Made by a program: the position numbers and the translations under genes. The notes under the pieces are model-generated. The model was not told the DNA's origin and did not search any database. It saw only the letters and a list, made by a program, of their open reading frames with translations. DNA of 64,000 nucleotides, taken from the NCBI RefSeq assembly GCF_001045445.1, contig NZ_LFNF01000004.1, forward strand, positions 124,001 to 188,000, read 5' to 3'. This DNA is from Chryseobacterium sp. BLS98. GTDB lineage: Bacteria; Bacteroidota; Bacteroidia; Flavobacteriales; Weeksellaceae. Shown here in pieces: positions 15,150 through 23,306 of this stretch (position 1 is the first letter of the stretch; each line of letters opens with the position of its first letter).

Positions 15150-16346
15150 TTATGAATTGAATGGAGTCAATACATCCTTGATTCGTTTCATCGCTTCTCT
15201 CAGGTCTTCCTCAGAAGCAGCATAAGAAAATCTGATGCATTCAGGGCTTCCGAAAGAAACGCCACCTACGCATCCGACATGAGCATTTTCCAGTAAGAAC
15301 ATAGCGAAATCATCAGAATCTTTGATTTCCGTGCCGTTCAGTGTTTTTCCAATGTAATAGGAAATATCCGGGAAGAAATAAAAGGCAGCTTTTGGAAGCA
15401 GTACTTTAAATCCAGGGATTTCCTTCATCAGGTCATACACCAGATCCCTTCTTTTCTGAAAGGCATCGATCATATATTTATATTCGGAAGGATCTGTTTT
15501 CAAAGCAGTGATGGAAGCTCTCTGCGCCATTGTATTTGCGCCGCTGGTCATCTGTCCCTGGATCTTTTCGCAGGCTTTGGCCAACCATTCAGGACATGCG
15601 GAATAACCGATTCTCCACCCCGTCATGGCAAATGCTTTAGACATCCCGTTGATTACGGCAGTCTGTTCATACACTTCAGGAAACTGGGCAATGGATGTTG
15701 TTTTTGTTTCGTAATTGATGTACTCATAGATTTCATCTGAAATAATCGTCACATGAGGATATTTGGCAATAACTTTCGCCATGGATTTCAGTTCATCATA
15801 GGTATAATATCCACCGGACGGGTTACACGGCGAGCTGAAAAGAATTGCTTTTGTTTTATCTGTAATGGCTTCTTCAAGCTGTTCGGCAGTTATTTTAAAA
15901 TCTGTAACATAAGAAGTAGGAAGCATTACGGAATTTCCTCCCATCATTTTTACCATTTCATCATAGCTTACCCAGTAAGGTGCAGGAAGCAATACTTCAT
16001 CACCGTCATTAATAACGGAGGCAAGCACATTTAAAATAGCCTGCTTAGCGCCGTTGGAAACACAGATCTGGGAAGGTTTATAGTCAAGGTTGTTGTCCTT
16101 TTTTAATTTATAGGCTACCGCTTCACGAAGCTCAAGAAACCCGGGAACAGGAGAGTAGTGGCTGTAATTCTGGTTGATCGCATCAAAAGCGGCCTGTTTG
16201 ATATTATCCGGAACATCAAAATCCGGTTCGCCAAGAGTAAGACTAATCACGTCAATGCCGGCGGCTTTCATTTCTCTTGCTTTGTTCGACATTACGAAAG
16301 TCTGTGAGTAACCTAATCTTTTTACTCTATCTGAAAGTTTATCCAT
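15150..16346 (-). CDS. Class I PLP-dependent aminotransferase (aspartate aminotransferase type)
   Basis: A 398-residue fold-type I transaminase, most like the bacterial 1b aspartate aminotransferases that swap amino groups between aspartate and 2-oxoglutarate. The PLP lysine is Lys237 in NGMSKAFAMTGWRIGY. The ring-stacking Asp204 is in IISDEIYEYI, and SPCNPSGGYY and the C-terminal SYAASEEDLREAM carry the substrate carboxylate-binding residues. Some members of this group also act on prephenate or aromatic amino acids, so exact specificity is not certain. It is a single-gene unit with its own TAnnTTTG promoter box and terminator. Confidence 0.9.
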   Translation of the reverse strand: MDKLSDRVKRLGYSQTFVMSNKAREMKAAGIDVISLTLGEPDFDVPDNIKQAAFDAINQNYSHYSPVPGFLELREAVAYKLKKDNNLDYKPSQICVSNGAKQAILNVLASVINDGDEVLLPAPYWVSYDEMVKMMGGNSVMLPTSYVTDFKITAEQLEEAITDKTKAILFSSPCNPSGGYYTYDELKSMAKVIAKYPHVTIISDEIYEYINYETKTTSIAQFPEVYEQTAVINGMSKAFAMTGWRIGYSACPEWLAKACEKIQGQMTSGANTMAQRASITALKTDPSEYKYMIDAFQKRRDLVYDLMKEIPGFKVLLPKAAFYFFPDISYYIGKTLNGTEIKDSDDFAMFLLENAHVGCVGGVSFGSPECIRFSYAASEEDLREAMKRIKDVLTPFNS

Positions 16347-16366
16347 ATGATGTTTTTGAATTTAAA

Positions 16367-16374
16367 CAAATATA
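16367..16374 (-). promoter_or_regulatory. -7 promoter box for the aminotransferase
   Basis: TATATTTG on the minus strand, 21 bases before the ATG at 16346. No good -33 match was seen. Confidence 0.45.
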
Positions 16375-16508
16375 TAATAAAAACGTTTTGCCGGGAAATA
16401 AAAATGAGGCTGGAAAAAAGATTTTTGTCAGGTTTTAATTTAATGACTAGATTTGGAAATGATTGATTCAGTCTGTATTCAATAGTGTTTTAACAATATA
16501 TCATCAAA

Positions 16509-17336
16509 ATGCACAGAATTTTATTTTTACTATTAGCTTCTTTTTTCTCGGCTCAGAGTTACCGTTTTGTTTACGAATACAAAATGAAGCCTGATGCAGC
16601 GAAAAAGGATTCCGTGGTGACAGATTATATGAATCTGGATACGGACGGAAAGAAATCTTATTTCTCTAATGCTGTAAAATACGAAAGGGATTCTGCCTAC
16701 AAAGTCGATAAAAGCTATCCTGCTCTTCTGAAAGGCAAGCATTACGACCGTAATTTTAATTATATCATTGAAAAAGATTATGCTAAAAAAACAATTAATT
16801 TTTACGATAAATTTAAAAATGCTGACCTTGTTATAACAGAAAATGAGACTCCAAAATGGTCAATCGAAAATGAATTCAAAAAAATCAATAACATTAACTG
16901 CCAGAAAGCCACGGCCGATTATAAAGGAAGAAAGTGGGAAGCCTGGTTCAGTAAAGATTTTCCGGTGAATGATGGCCCTTATAAATTCAGTGGGCTTCCG
17001 GGACTCGTGGTGATGGTAAAGGATTCTGAAAATAATCATGCTTTCGACTTGATTCAGATTAAAAAAATAAGCGTTTTAAACACTTTTGTTCCCAAAAAAA
17101 ATAAATCGATAACTAACGAAGAATACAGGAAATATATCAAAAATTACACATTCTCTTCAGCAGAAGATATTGCAGGAATGAGCATTGATTCCAAAGCAGG
17201 AAAAATGGAAATGCAGCTGAAAGATGGCTATATCGCCCAGTTCGATTATAACGAACTTAAAAAGAGCGGAGCCAATATGGATGCCGTGATTGCCAATAAA
17301 CTCAGATTATCTGATAATCCTATTGAAAAAGAGTAA
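16509..17336 (+). CDS. GLPGLI family protein
   Basis: A 275-residue exported protein with a short signal peptide (MHRILFLLLASFFSAQS), belonging to the GLPGLI family named for the motif seen here as YKFSGLPGLVVMVKDS near residue 160. The family is restricted to Bacteroidota, is often multi-copy, and its function is unknown. The mature protein is lysine-rich with a WSIENEFKKINNINCQKA segment typical of the family. It is transcribed alone and followed by a strong terminator. Confidence 0.9.
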   Translation: MHRILFLLLASFFSAQSYRFVYEYKMKPDAAKKDSVVTDYMNLDTDGKKSYFSNAVKYERDSAYKVDKSYPALLKGKHYDRNFNYIIEKDYAKKTINFYDKFKNADLVITENETPKWSIENEFKKINNINCQKATADYKGRKWEAWFSKDFPVNDGPYKFSGLPGLVVMVKDSENNHAFDLIQIKKISVLNTFVPKKNKSITNEEYRKYIKNYTFSSAEDIAGMSIDSKAGKMEMQLKDGYIAQFDYNELKKSGANMDAVIANKLRLSDNPIEKE

Positions 17337-17345
17337 AAAATAACC

Positions 17346-17372
17346 AAAGACTGCTTTTTGCAGTCTTTTTTT
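17346..17372 (+). terminator. Terminator after GLPGLI gene
   Basis: Perfect stem AAAGACTGC-ttttt-GCAGTCTTT with a following T run. Confidence 0.85.
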
Positions 17373-17482
17373 ATCTCAAATCTCAATTGGATTCCAAAAT
17401 GTTTTATTTCTGTAAAAACAGAGGTGAAAAATAATTCTTACATTTTATGTTTTGTATATTTAAACAATCTAAGACTGACTGT

Positions 17483-18820
17483 ATGAAATATTCTCTCTTT
17501 TTATTGCTGGCTCCTTTTGTCGCTTTTTCTCAGACCCGTACAAAAGACAATGAAATAAAGAAATACGTTTCTGAAGTGAGTTCAGATTCTTTAAAATCCT
17601 ATATCAATAAACTGGTGGGCTTTCATACCAGGCACACTTTAAGTTCTGTGGATGATAAAAGCCAGGGAATTGGAGCGGCAAGAAACTGGGTGTTGAGAAA
17701 ATTTAAAGAATATGCAGGAAATTCAGGCGGAAGAATGGATGTTTACCTGCAGCAGGAAGATATTCAGCCCGATGGCAAAAGGGTAGACAAAGTGACCAAT
17801 CTGGGAAATCCTGTAGCATTTCTGAAAGGCACAGACCCAAATGATAAAAGAATTTTCCTGATCTCTGCCCATCTGGATTCAAGGGTCACTGATGTGATGA
17901 ACAGAACGTCTTTGGCTCCCGGCGCTAATGATGATGGGAGTGGAGTAAGTGCGGTGATAGAAGCGGCTAGAATTCTGAGCAGATCTTCTTTTCCTGCATC
18001 TGTTATTTTCGTTACTTTTTCCGGTGAAGAACAGTCGCTGCTTGGGTCTAAGCTCTTTGCAGACAAGGCCCAAAAAGAAAACCTGCAGATAGAAGCAGTC
18101 CTGAATAATGATATGATCGGAAATCCTGAAGAAGGAGAAACAGGAAAGATTAATAATCATACACTGAGAGTTTTCAGTGAAGGGATGCCATATGCGGAAC
18201 TGGATAAAAAAGCAATGAATATAAGGAACCTCGGGTTGGAAAATGATGGGTATTCCAGGCAGCTTGCCCGATATATTAAAGAAATTGCAGAAGAATATGT
18301 GAAAGGGCTTGAAGTAAAGCTGATCTACAGAAACGACAGATTCCTCCGCGGAGGGGATCATTCCAGCTTCGTTACCCAGGGGTATCCTTCTGTAAGGCTC
18401 ACAGAATATTATGAAAATTATGACCGCCAGCACCAGGATATCAGGGTAGAGAATGGCAAACAGTATGGAGATCTTCCCCAATATATAGATTACAATTATC
18501 TGAAAAGGAATGTGGCTGCGAATATTGCAGTTCTGGCCAGTCTGGCGAAGGCTCCTTCAAAACCGGAACAGGTAGAAGTACAGGTGAAAGAGCTTACCAA
18601 TTCCACTACACTGCAATGGAAAAATCCAAAATCGGGTTCGCCGGTTGGGTATTATGTCTTGGTAAGGGAGACTGACAGCTCTTTGTGGCAGAAAAAGATC
18701 TTTACTAAAGAACTTTACATTAAAATCCCGCTTTCAAAGGATAATTATATTTTTGCGGTTCAGGCCGTTAATCAAAACGGGAATTTAAGCGTTCCTGTTA
18801 TTCCTGCTATTGCGCGGTAA
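17483..18820 (+). CDS. Secreted M28 family aminopeptidase with C-terminal fibronectin III-like domain
   Basis: A 445-residue exported zinc peptidase, not closely related to the tandem triplet. The ATG at 17483 is chosen over 17447 because it opens directly on the signal peptide (MKYSLFLLLAPFVAFSQ). Metal and catalytic residues are present: SAHLDSRV (first His and Asp), PGANDDGSG (bridging Asp), FSGEEQSLLG (general base and ligand Glu), NNDMIGN (Asp) and GGDHSSF (last His). The final ~85 residues (from KPEQVEVQV) look like a fibronectin type III module: LQWKNPKS, YYVLVRE, and FAVQAVNQNGN. It probably trims peptides outside the inner membrane. It lies between two terminator or promoter boundaries and so is monocistronic. 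Confidence 0.9.
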   Translation: MKYSLFLLLAPFVAFSQTRTKDNEIKKYVSEVSSDSLKSYINKLVGFHTRHTLSSVDDKSQGIGAARNWVLRKFKEYAGNSGGRMDVYLQQEDIQPDGKRVDKVTNLGNPVAFLKGTDPNDKRIFLISAHLDSRVTDVMNRTSLAPGANDDGSGVSAVIEAARILSRSSFPASVIFVTFSGEEQSLLGSKLFADKAQKENLQIEAVLNNDMIGNPEEGETGKINNHTLRVFSEGMPYAELDKKAMNIRNLGLENDGYSRQLARYIKEIAEEYVKGLEVKLIYRNDRFLRGGDHSSFVTQGYPSVRLTEYYENYDRQHQDIRVENGKQYGDLPQYIDYNYLKRNVAANIAVLASLAKAPSKPEQVEVQVKELTNSTTLQWKNPKSGSPVGYYVLVRETDSSLWQKKIFTKELYIKIPLSKDNYIFAVQAVNQNGNLSVPVIPAIAR

Positions 18821-18867
18821 TGTCACTTTATTGTAGTTGAATTTAAAGTTTCCTGGGAGTAACTTCA

Positions 18868-18899
18868 TTTGAATACAACAGAAATAAAACTTATTTTTG
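18868..18899 (+). promoter_or_regulatory. rsmG promoter
   Basis: TTTG (18868-18871), 20-base spacer, then TATTTTTG (18892-18899): a full match to the Bacteroidota TTTG/TAnnTTTG promoter. It lies 18 bases before the preferred rsmG ATG at 18918 and overlaps the earlier possible start at 18897, which argues for the later one. Confidence 0.7.
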
Positions 18900-18917
18900 C
18901 AGATTATAATAATTCAT

Positions 18918-19553
18918 ATGGCAGCATCGTTACTATTAAAATACTTTCCTGATCTTACAGAGAAGCAGATCGAACAGTTTTCCCAACTGGAGAAACTGTA
19001 TAATGAGTGGAATGAAAAAATCAATGTGATCTCAAGAAAAGATATGGAATCGCTGTATGAGAAGCATGTTCTGCACTCTTTGGGAATTGCGAAAATAATG
19101 GAATTTGCGCCAGGAACAAAAGTTCTGGATATTGGAACAGGAGGTGGTTTTCCGGGAATTCCCCTGGCGATCCTTTTTCCGGAAGTTGAATTTACTTTAA
19201 TTGATTCTATCGGAAAGAAAATCACTGTTGTAAAAGCAGTTGCAGAAGGAATCGGGTTGCAAAACCTCACTGCTATTCACGGAAGAGCTGAGAAAGTGAA
19301 AGAAAAGTTTCATTTCGTAGTAAGCCGTGCTGTAACACAGATGCCGGAATTTCTGAGATGGCTGAAAGGAAAGTTTGAAAAAGAACAGTTTAATCCCAAA
19401 CATAACGGAGTTTTGTATTTAAAAGGTGGCGATCTTGCTGAAGAGCTGGCCGGAATTAAATGTGAAATCTTCAACCTTAAAAACTATTTTGATGAAGAAT
19501 TTTTTGATACTAAAAAAGTGATTTATGTATCAAAAGGCAATTTTAACTCTTGA
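18918..19553 (+). CDS. rsmG: 16S rRNA (guanine(527)-N(7))-methyltransferase
   Basis: A 211-residue SAM-dependent enzyme that methylates G527 of 16S rRNA in the decoding region. The N-terminal helical cap (LLKYFPDLTEKQIEQFSQLEK) is followed by NEKINVISRKD and by HVLHSLGIAK, both diagnostic of RsmG/GidB. The SAM-binding loop is VLDIGTGGGFPGIPLA near residues 66-81, and the family motif FHFVVSRAV follows. The ATG at 18918 is preferred because the promoter -7 box overlaps the alternative start. In many bacteria loss of this gene gives low-level streptomycin resistance. Confidence 0.95.
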   Translation: MAASLLLKYFPDLTEKQIEQFSQLEKLYNEWNEKINVISRKDMESLYEKHVLHSLGIAKIMEFAPGTKVLDIGTGGGFPGIPLAILFPEVEFTLIDSIGKKITVVKAVAEGIGLQNLTAIHGRAEKVKEKFHFVVSRAVTQMPEFLRWLKGKFEKEQFNPKHNGVLYLKGGDLAEELAGIKCEIFNLKNYFDEEFFDTKKVIYVSKGNFNS

Positions 19554-19615
19554 TTTTTATAATTAAGTGATCATTTTTTGCTGAATTATTATTGATAATC
19601 AGTAAATTTAAGGTT

Positions 19616-20020
19616 ATGAAAAAACTTTTAAATATTGGATTTTCTGCATTGTTTTTAGGGTTGGTTTTTATCTCCTGTGAAGATGATGATTACCAGACCG
19701 TGCAGTCCATAGAGAGAATCAGGATCGACAGTGTAAAGATCATGAAGGATACTATGGATGTCTATTCAATACAGAGCATTAAGACGTATTCTACATATTC
19801 GTCCCAATGTGAGGGGTTTTACGGATATGATTACATCCACGACAGCAGTCTGCAAAGATCTGTTACCGCTTATAAATATATTACTGAAGGACCTTGTACA
19901 CAGGAAACCCATGTAGGAACCAGCCAGATTAAATTCAGCCCGCGCCAGACAGGAACTTACACCTTCAGATTCTGGAACGGCAGCAACAGCTGGATCACCA
20001 AAACAATTGTAGTTAAATAA
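19616..20020 (+). CDS. Small lipoprotein of unknown function
   Basis: A 134-residue predicted lipoprotein. The N-terminus MKKLLNIGFSALFLGLVFISC ends in a lipobox with the lipidated Cys at about residue 21, followed by EDDDY, an acidic stretch close to the lipoprotein export signal used for surface display in Bacteroidota. The ATG at 19616 is chosen over 19592 because it gives a normal lipoprotein signal. The mature part has several Cys and Tyr (QCEGFYGYDY, GPCTQET) and a beta-rich end (TGTYTFRFWNGSNSWITK), suggesting a small beta-sandwich. The family is not recognised. Its stop overlaps the next ATG by one base, so the two are coupled. Confidence 0.72.
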   Translation: MKKLLNIGFSALFLGLVFISCEDDDYQTVQSIERIRIDSVKIMKDTMDVYSIQSIKTYSTYSSQCEGFYGYDYIHDSSLQRSVTAYKYITEGPCTQETHVGTSQIKFSPRQTGTYTFRFWNGSNSWITKTIVVK

Positions 20021-20556
20021 TGAAATGGATTTCGCTTGGCTTATTTCTCTTTACAAATACACTTTTCGGACAAAAAATAATCTGGAAGGAAGATCATAAG
20101 CTGGTCTGGGATAATTTTAAAAGCAAAGTAAGCAGAAAAAATAATTCGGATGTGATTGCCTACACCCATTGCGGGTGGGAGTATTCTGTAGTGAAGTCCA
20201 CCAACCCTAAATCTCCGGTTAAAATTGAGATTACTGCTATTTTCAATGAGGATATGTCTTGGAAAGATGTGAAAAGAATTAACGATTATATCCTTCTGCA
20301 TGAGCAGAAACATTTTGATATTGCAGAACTATTCGTCAGAAAATTCAGGAAAGAAATAGCAGAAAAGATCAAAACCTCCGGGGATTACAATAAAAACTTT
20401 AATGCAGTTTACAGCAGGATATCAAACGATTACAAAAACTTTCAAATGTCCTATGATAAAATCACAGAACATGGGATGAATAAAGAAAAGCAGGCAGAAT
20501 ACAATGCCCTCATTGCTGAAGAACTAGATAACTTAAAAAGCTATAAAGCCTCTTGA
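20020..20556 (+). CDS. DUF922 family protein, putative secreted zinc protease
   Basis: A 178-residue protein with a signal peptide (MKWISLGLFLFTNTLFGQ) and the DUF922 features: WKEDHKLVWDNFKSK at the start, the AYTHCGWEY segment, and a metalloprotease-like LLHEQKHFDIAE (HExxH-type, H-E-Q-K-H) near residue 93. The family is annotated as a predicted Zn-dependent protease, and I know of no proven substrate. It overlaps the lipoprotein stop (TAATG) and its own stop overlaps the TTG start of the downstream nuclease (TTGA), giving a chain of three coupled genes. Confidence 0.82.
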   Translation: MKWISLGLFLFTNTLFGQKIIWKEDHKLVWDNFKSKVSRKNNSDVIAYTHCGWEYSVVKSTNPKSPVKIEITAIFNEDMSWKDVKRINDYILLHEQKHFDIAELFVRKFRKEIAEKIKTSGDYNKNFNAVYSRISNDYKNFQMSYDKITEHGMNKEKQAEYNALIAEELDNLKSYKAS

Positions 20557-23246
20557 AATTTCTCAATAAAATCATCCGCGAACTGTTGGCTCAAAACCCG
20601 GATCTTTCGGATTTCAATATTGTTCTGCCCGGAAAACGTCCCATTGTATTCATCAGACAGATCCTGGAAGAAAACAATTATTCCGGATTTCTTCCCAATT
20701 TTTTTACCATAGAAGAACTGATCGACAGGATTGCAGGAAAACAGCCGGTCCAGGGAATTTCCCTGTGGCTTTTTGCCTTTGATGTTTACCGGAGCCTTGG
20801 ACTTATCCCTAAAGATGATTTTTCAGACTTTTTAAAGTGGTTTCCTACCCTGCAGAAAGACTGGGACGATATCCTGAAGTTCTCAGAAAGTGATGAGGCC
20901 GTACTGCAGTATATGTTTGATGAGGAAAGGATCAAGGAATGGGCGCAGGATCTTGGCGAAGACGATGATGTTCCCCGTAAAAAATTCCTTAATTTCTGGC
21001 AGAATATGAATGTTTTTCTTCCGGCTTTAAAGAAAAAACTGCAGGAGAAGAACTGGGCTACTTCCGGAATGATCCACGAAACGGCGAAAGCGAAGATTGC
21101 AGGATTTGCTGAAGGTACTTCCGAGCATTTCGTATTTTGTGGTTTCAATGCCTTTACGCCGGTAGAAGAGAAGCTGGTAAGAAACTTGTTGCGGTGGAAT
21201 AAAGCGGAGTGTTTCTTTCAGGCGGATCATTATTATTTTGATGATGAAAGACAGGAAGCCGGAAAATTCCTGAGAAATCACAAAATGTGGAAGGAATTTG
21301 ATGATAACAGGGCTTTTCAGTGGATAGAAGATGATTTTAACCAGCCCAAAAACATCAAAGTCTATGAAGTCTCCGGAAATGTAACGCAGACTAAAGTGTT
21401 GCCTGAAATATTCAAGGAAATTGAAAATAAAACCTATTCCAATACAGCTGTGGTTTTATTGGACGAGAATCTTCTTCCTGCAAGCTTAGATGTGATGTAC
21501 GGTGTTGAAAACCTGAATATTACCATGGGGTTTCCGTTGAAAAACCTGTCGTTTTCCAATGCGGTAAAACAGCTGTTCTATCTTCAGAAACAGCTGGAAA
21601 AAAATAAATCCTCCTATTATTACAGAGATATTTTCCCGATCCTTGAAGAGCTTCCGAAATCCGCTGAAGATGAGTTGATTATCAGTAATTTCAGAACAAA
21701 AGTAGAAGAGAGGAATATTGTTTATATATCAAAAAAACTTTTAGACGAGCTTCTGGGCGGGCTTTCCTATTACGGACTGCTTAAAAAAGCTGATCATACG
21801 AGTGTTTATCTCGATATGCTTATTGAGTTCTGCCGGCAGATTAAATGGCTGGAAATAGATGATATCCAGTATGAAAATGTTTCCCATTTTGAGAATGCAT
21901 TCAGAATCATTAAAAACCAGCTTAGCCCGTATAATTTTGAGATTAAAATGGAAACGCTGGAGATCCTGATCAACCAGCATGTTAATTCGGAAAGTATCGA
22001 TTTTCAAGGGGAACCGCTCCGCGGACTTCAGATTATGGGGCTCCTGGAAACCCGTCTTCTAAACTTCGAGAATGTCATTATGCTTTCTGTGAATGAAGGG
22101 AAGCTTCCTTTGGGGAATTCTCAGAATACATACATTCCGTTTGATATCAGAAGGTATTTTGACCTTCATACTTTCCTGGAAAACGACAGTATCTATGCTT
22201 ATCACTTTTACCGGCTGATTCAGGATTCTAAAAACGTCCATCTTCTGTATAATGCACTCAGTTCCGGGGTAAATACCGGGGAAAAAAGCAGGTTTATCAC
22301 CCAGATCGAAATGGAGAGTTCCCATAAGATAGAACATCTCATTATTGAAAATTCTTCCGAGCCCATTGTTTCACAGCCCATAGAAATTCTTAAGACTCCC
22401 ATCGTGCTGGAAAGACTTCAGAAATGGAAAGAAAAAGTATCGGCTTCCCACCTCACCAGCTACCTTTACAATCCTATTGATTTTTATCTTTCGAAGATAT
22501 TAAAGACCTCTGAAACAGATGAAATAGAAGAAGAGCTTTCAGTAAAAAATTACGGGAATCTGGTTCATTATTCACTTCAAGAAGTATATGAAATACTTAA
22601 AGGTAAAATTTTAAAAGAAAGAGATTTACAGAATTCAATTAAAGAAATAGATCAATATATAAATATTGCCATTGAAAAGCTGAAGCACCAGCCTGAATTT
22701 TATGAAAAAGGGATGAATTACATCCACCGTGCTATTGCTAAAAAAGTGATTGAAAATGTTCTGAACCATGATCTTGAACTGGTGAAAAATGGTCATACTT
22801 TAGAGATTCTGGACATTGAAAAAAGGTTTGAAAACGTGGATTTCTATCTTGATGACAATGATAAAATATCCTTCTTTGGGTTTATTGACAGGATAGACCG
22901 CCTCGACGGAACACTCAGAATTATCGATTACAAAACTGCAAAAATCAAAAATCTCACGGTAAAAATAGACGAAAACAATGTCGATGAATATTTCCATAAC
23001 AGTGAAAGGAAACAGGCCCTACAGCTTTGTATTTATCATTATGTGGTTCAGAACCTTCCTGAATTCTGGGGCCTTCCTATAGAAACAGGGATCTGGAGCT
23101 TTGCAGAAGCTAAAAAAGGCGTGGTTTCCCTGCAGTTTGAGAAGGGGAACATTGATGATGCCATGCAGTCCGTGAAGAATCTTATCCTGGAAATTTTAAA
23201 CCCGGATCTCAGTTTTATTGAGAATATAAAACCTTATTCCAATTAA
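20553..23246 (+). CDS. AddB/RexB-like PD-(D/E)XK nuclease
   Basis: An 897-residue protein resembling the AddB subunit of the AddAB recombination helicase-nuclease. The N-terminus (NIVLPGKRPIVFIRQILEEN) matches the AddB start but lacks a clear Walker A GKT/S, so helicase activity is doubtful. The C-terminal PD-(D/E)XK nuclease runs from SASHLTSYLYNPIDFYL, through His in GNLVHYSLQEVYE, to the active-site Asp-Lys set GFIDRIDR and RIIDYKTAK near residues 775-795. The [4Fe-4S] cysteines of Bacillus AddB are not evident. No ATG fits the conserved N-terminus: an in-frame stop lies at 20544-20546 and the first usable start is TTG at 20553, overlapping the DUF922 stop (TTGA). The partner AddA-type helicase is not in the window. 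Confidence 0.85.
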   Translation: MKFLNKIIRELLAQNPDLSDFNIVLPGKRPIVFIRQILEENNYSGFLPNFFTIEELIDRIAGKQPVQGISLWLFAFDVYRSLGLIPKDDFSDFLKWFPTLQKDWDDILKFSESDEAVLQYMFDEERIKEWAQDLGEDDDVPRKKFLNFWQNMNVFLPALKKKLQEKNWATSGMIHETAKAKIAGFAEGTSEHFVFCGFNAFTPVEEKLVRNLLRWNKAECFFQADHYYFDDERQEAGKFLRNHKMWKEFDDNRAFQWIEDDFNQPKNIKVYEVSGNVTQTKVLPEIFKEIENKTYSNTAVVLLDENLLPASLDVMYGVENLNITMGFPLKNLSFSNAVKQLFYLQKQLEKNKSSYYYRDIFPILEELPKSAEDELIISNFRTKVEERNIVYISKKLLDELLGGLSYYGLLKKADHTSVYLDMLIEFCRQIKWLEIDDIQYENVSHFENAFRIIKNQLSPYNFEIKMETLEILINQHVNSESIDFQGEPLRGLQIMGLLETRLLNFENVIMLSVNEGKLPLGNSQNTYIPFDIRRYFDLHTFLENDSIYAYHFYRLIQDSKNVHLLYNALSSGVNTGEKSRFITQIEMESSHKIEHLIIENSSEPIVSQPIEILKTPIVLERLQKWKEKVSASHLTSYLYNPIDFYLSKILKTSETDEIEEELSVKNYGNLVHYSLQEVYEILKGKILKERDLQNSIKEIDQYINIAIEKLKHQPEFYEKGMNYIHRAIAKKVIENVLNHDLELVKNGHTLEILDIEKRFENVDFYLDDNDKISFFGFIDRIDRLDGTLRIIDYKTAKIKNLTVKIDENNVDEYFHNSERKQALQLCIYHYVVQNLPEFWGLPIETGIWSFAEAKKGVVSLQFEKGNIDDAMQSVKNLILEILNPDLSFIENIKPYSN

Positions 23247-23272
23247 AAATGCACTCCATTACTGAAGTGCAT
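23247..23272 (-). terminator. Terminator of the lipase-like gene
   Basis: AATGCACT / AGTGCATT stem of 8 pairs. The T run (ATTTTTAA) is on the minus strand, 34 bases past the lipase-like stop. Confidence 0.65.
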
Positions 23273-23306
23273 TCAATCAATTTGAAATGAAGAATATATT
23301 ACTTTG

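Noticed and set aside
17447-17482. Earlier start of the secreted M28 peptidase
   Set aside because: It adds MFCIFKQSKTDC before a normal signal peptide; the ATG at 17483 is the better start.
20553-23246. Complete AddAB system in the window
   Set aside because: Only an AddB-like protein is present; no UvrD-type AddA helicase is next to it on either side.
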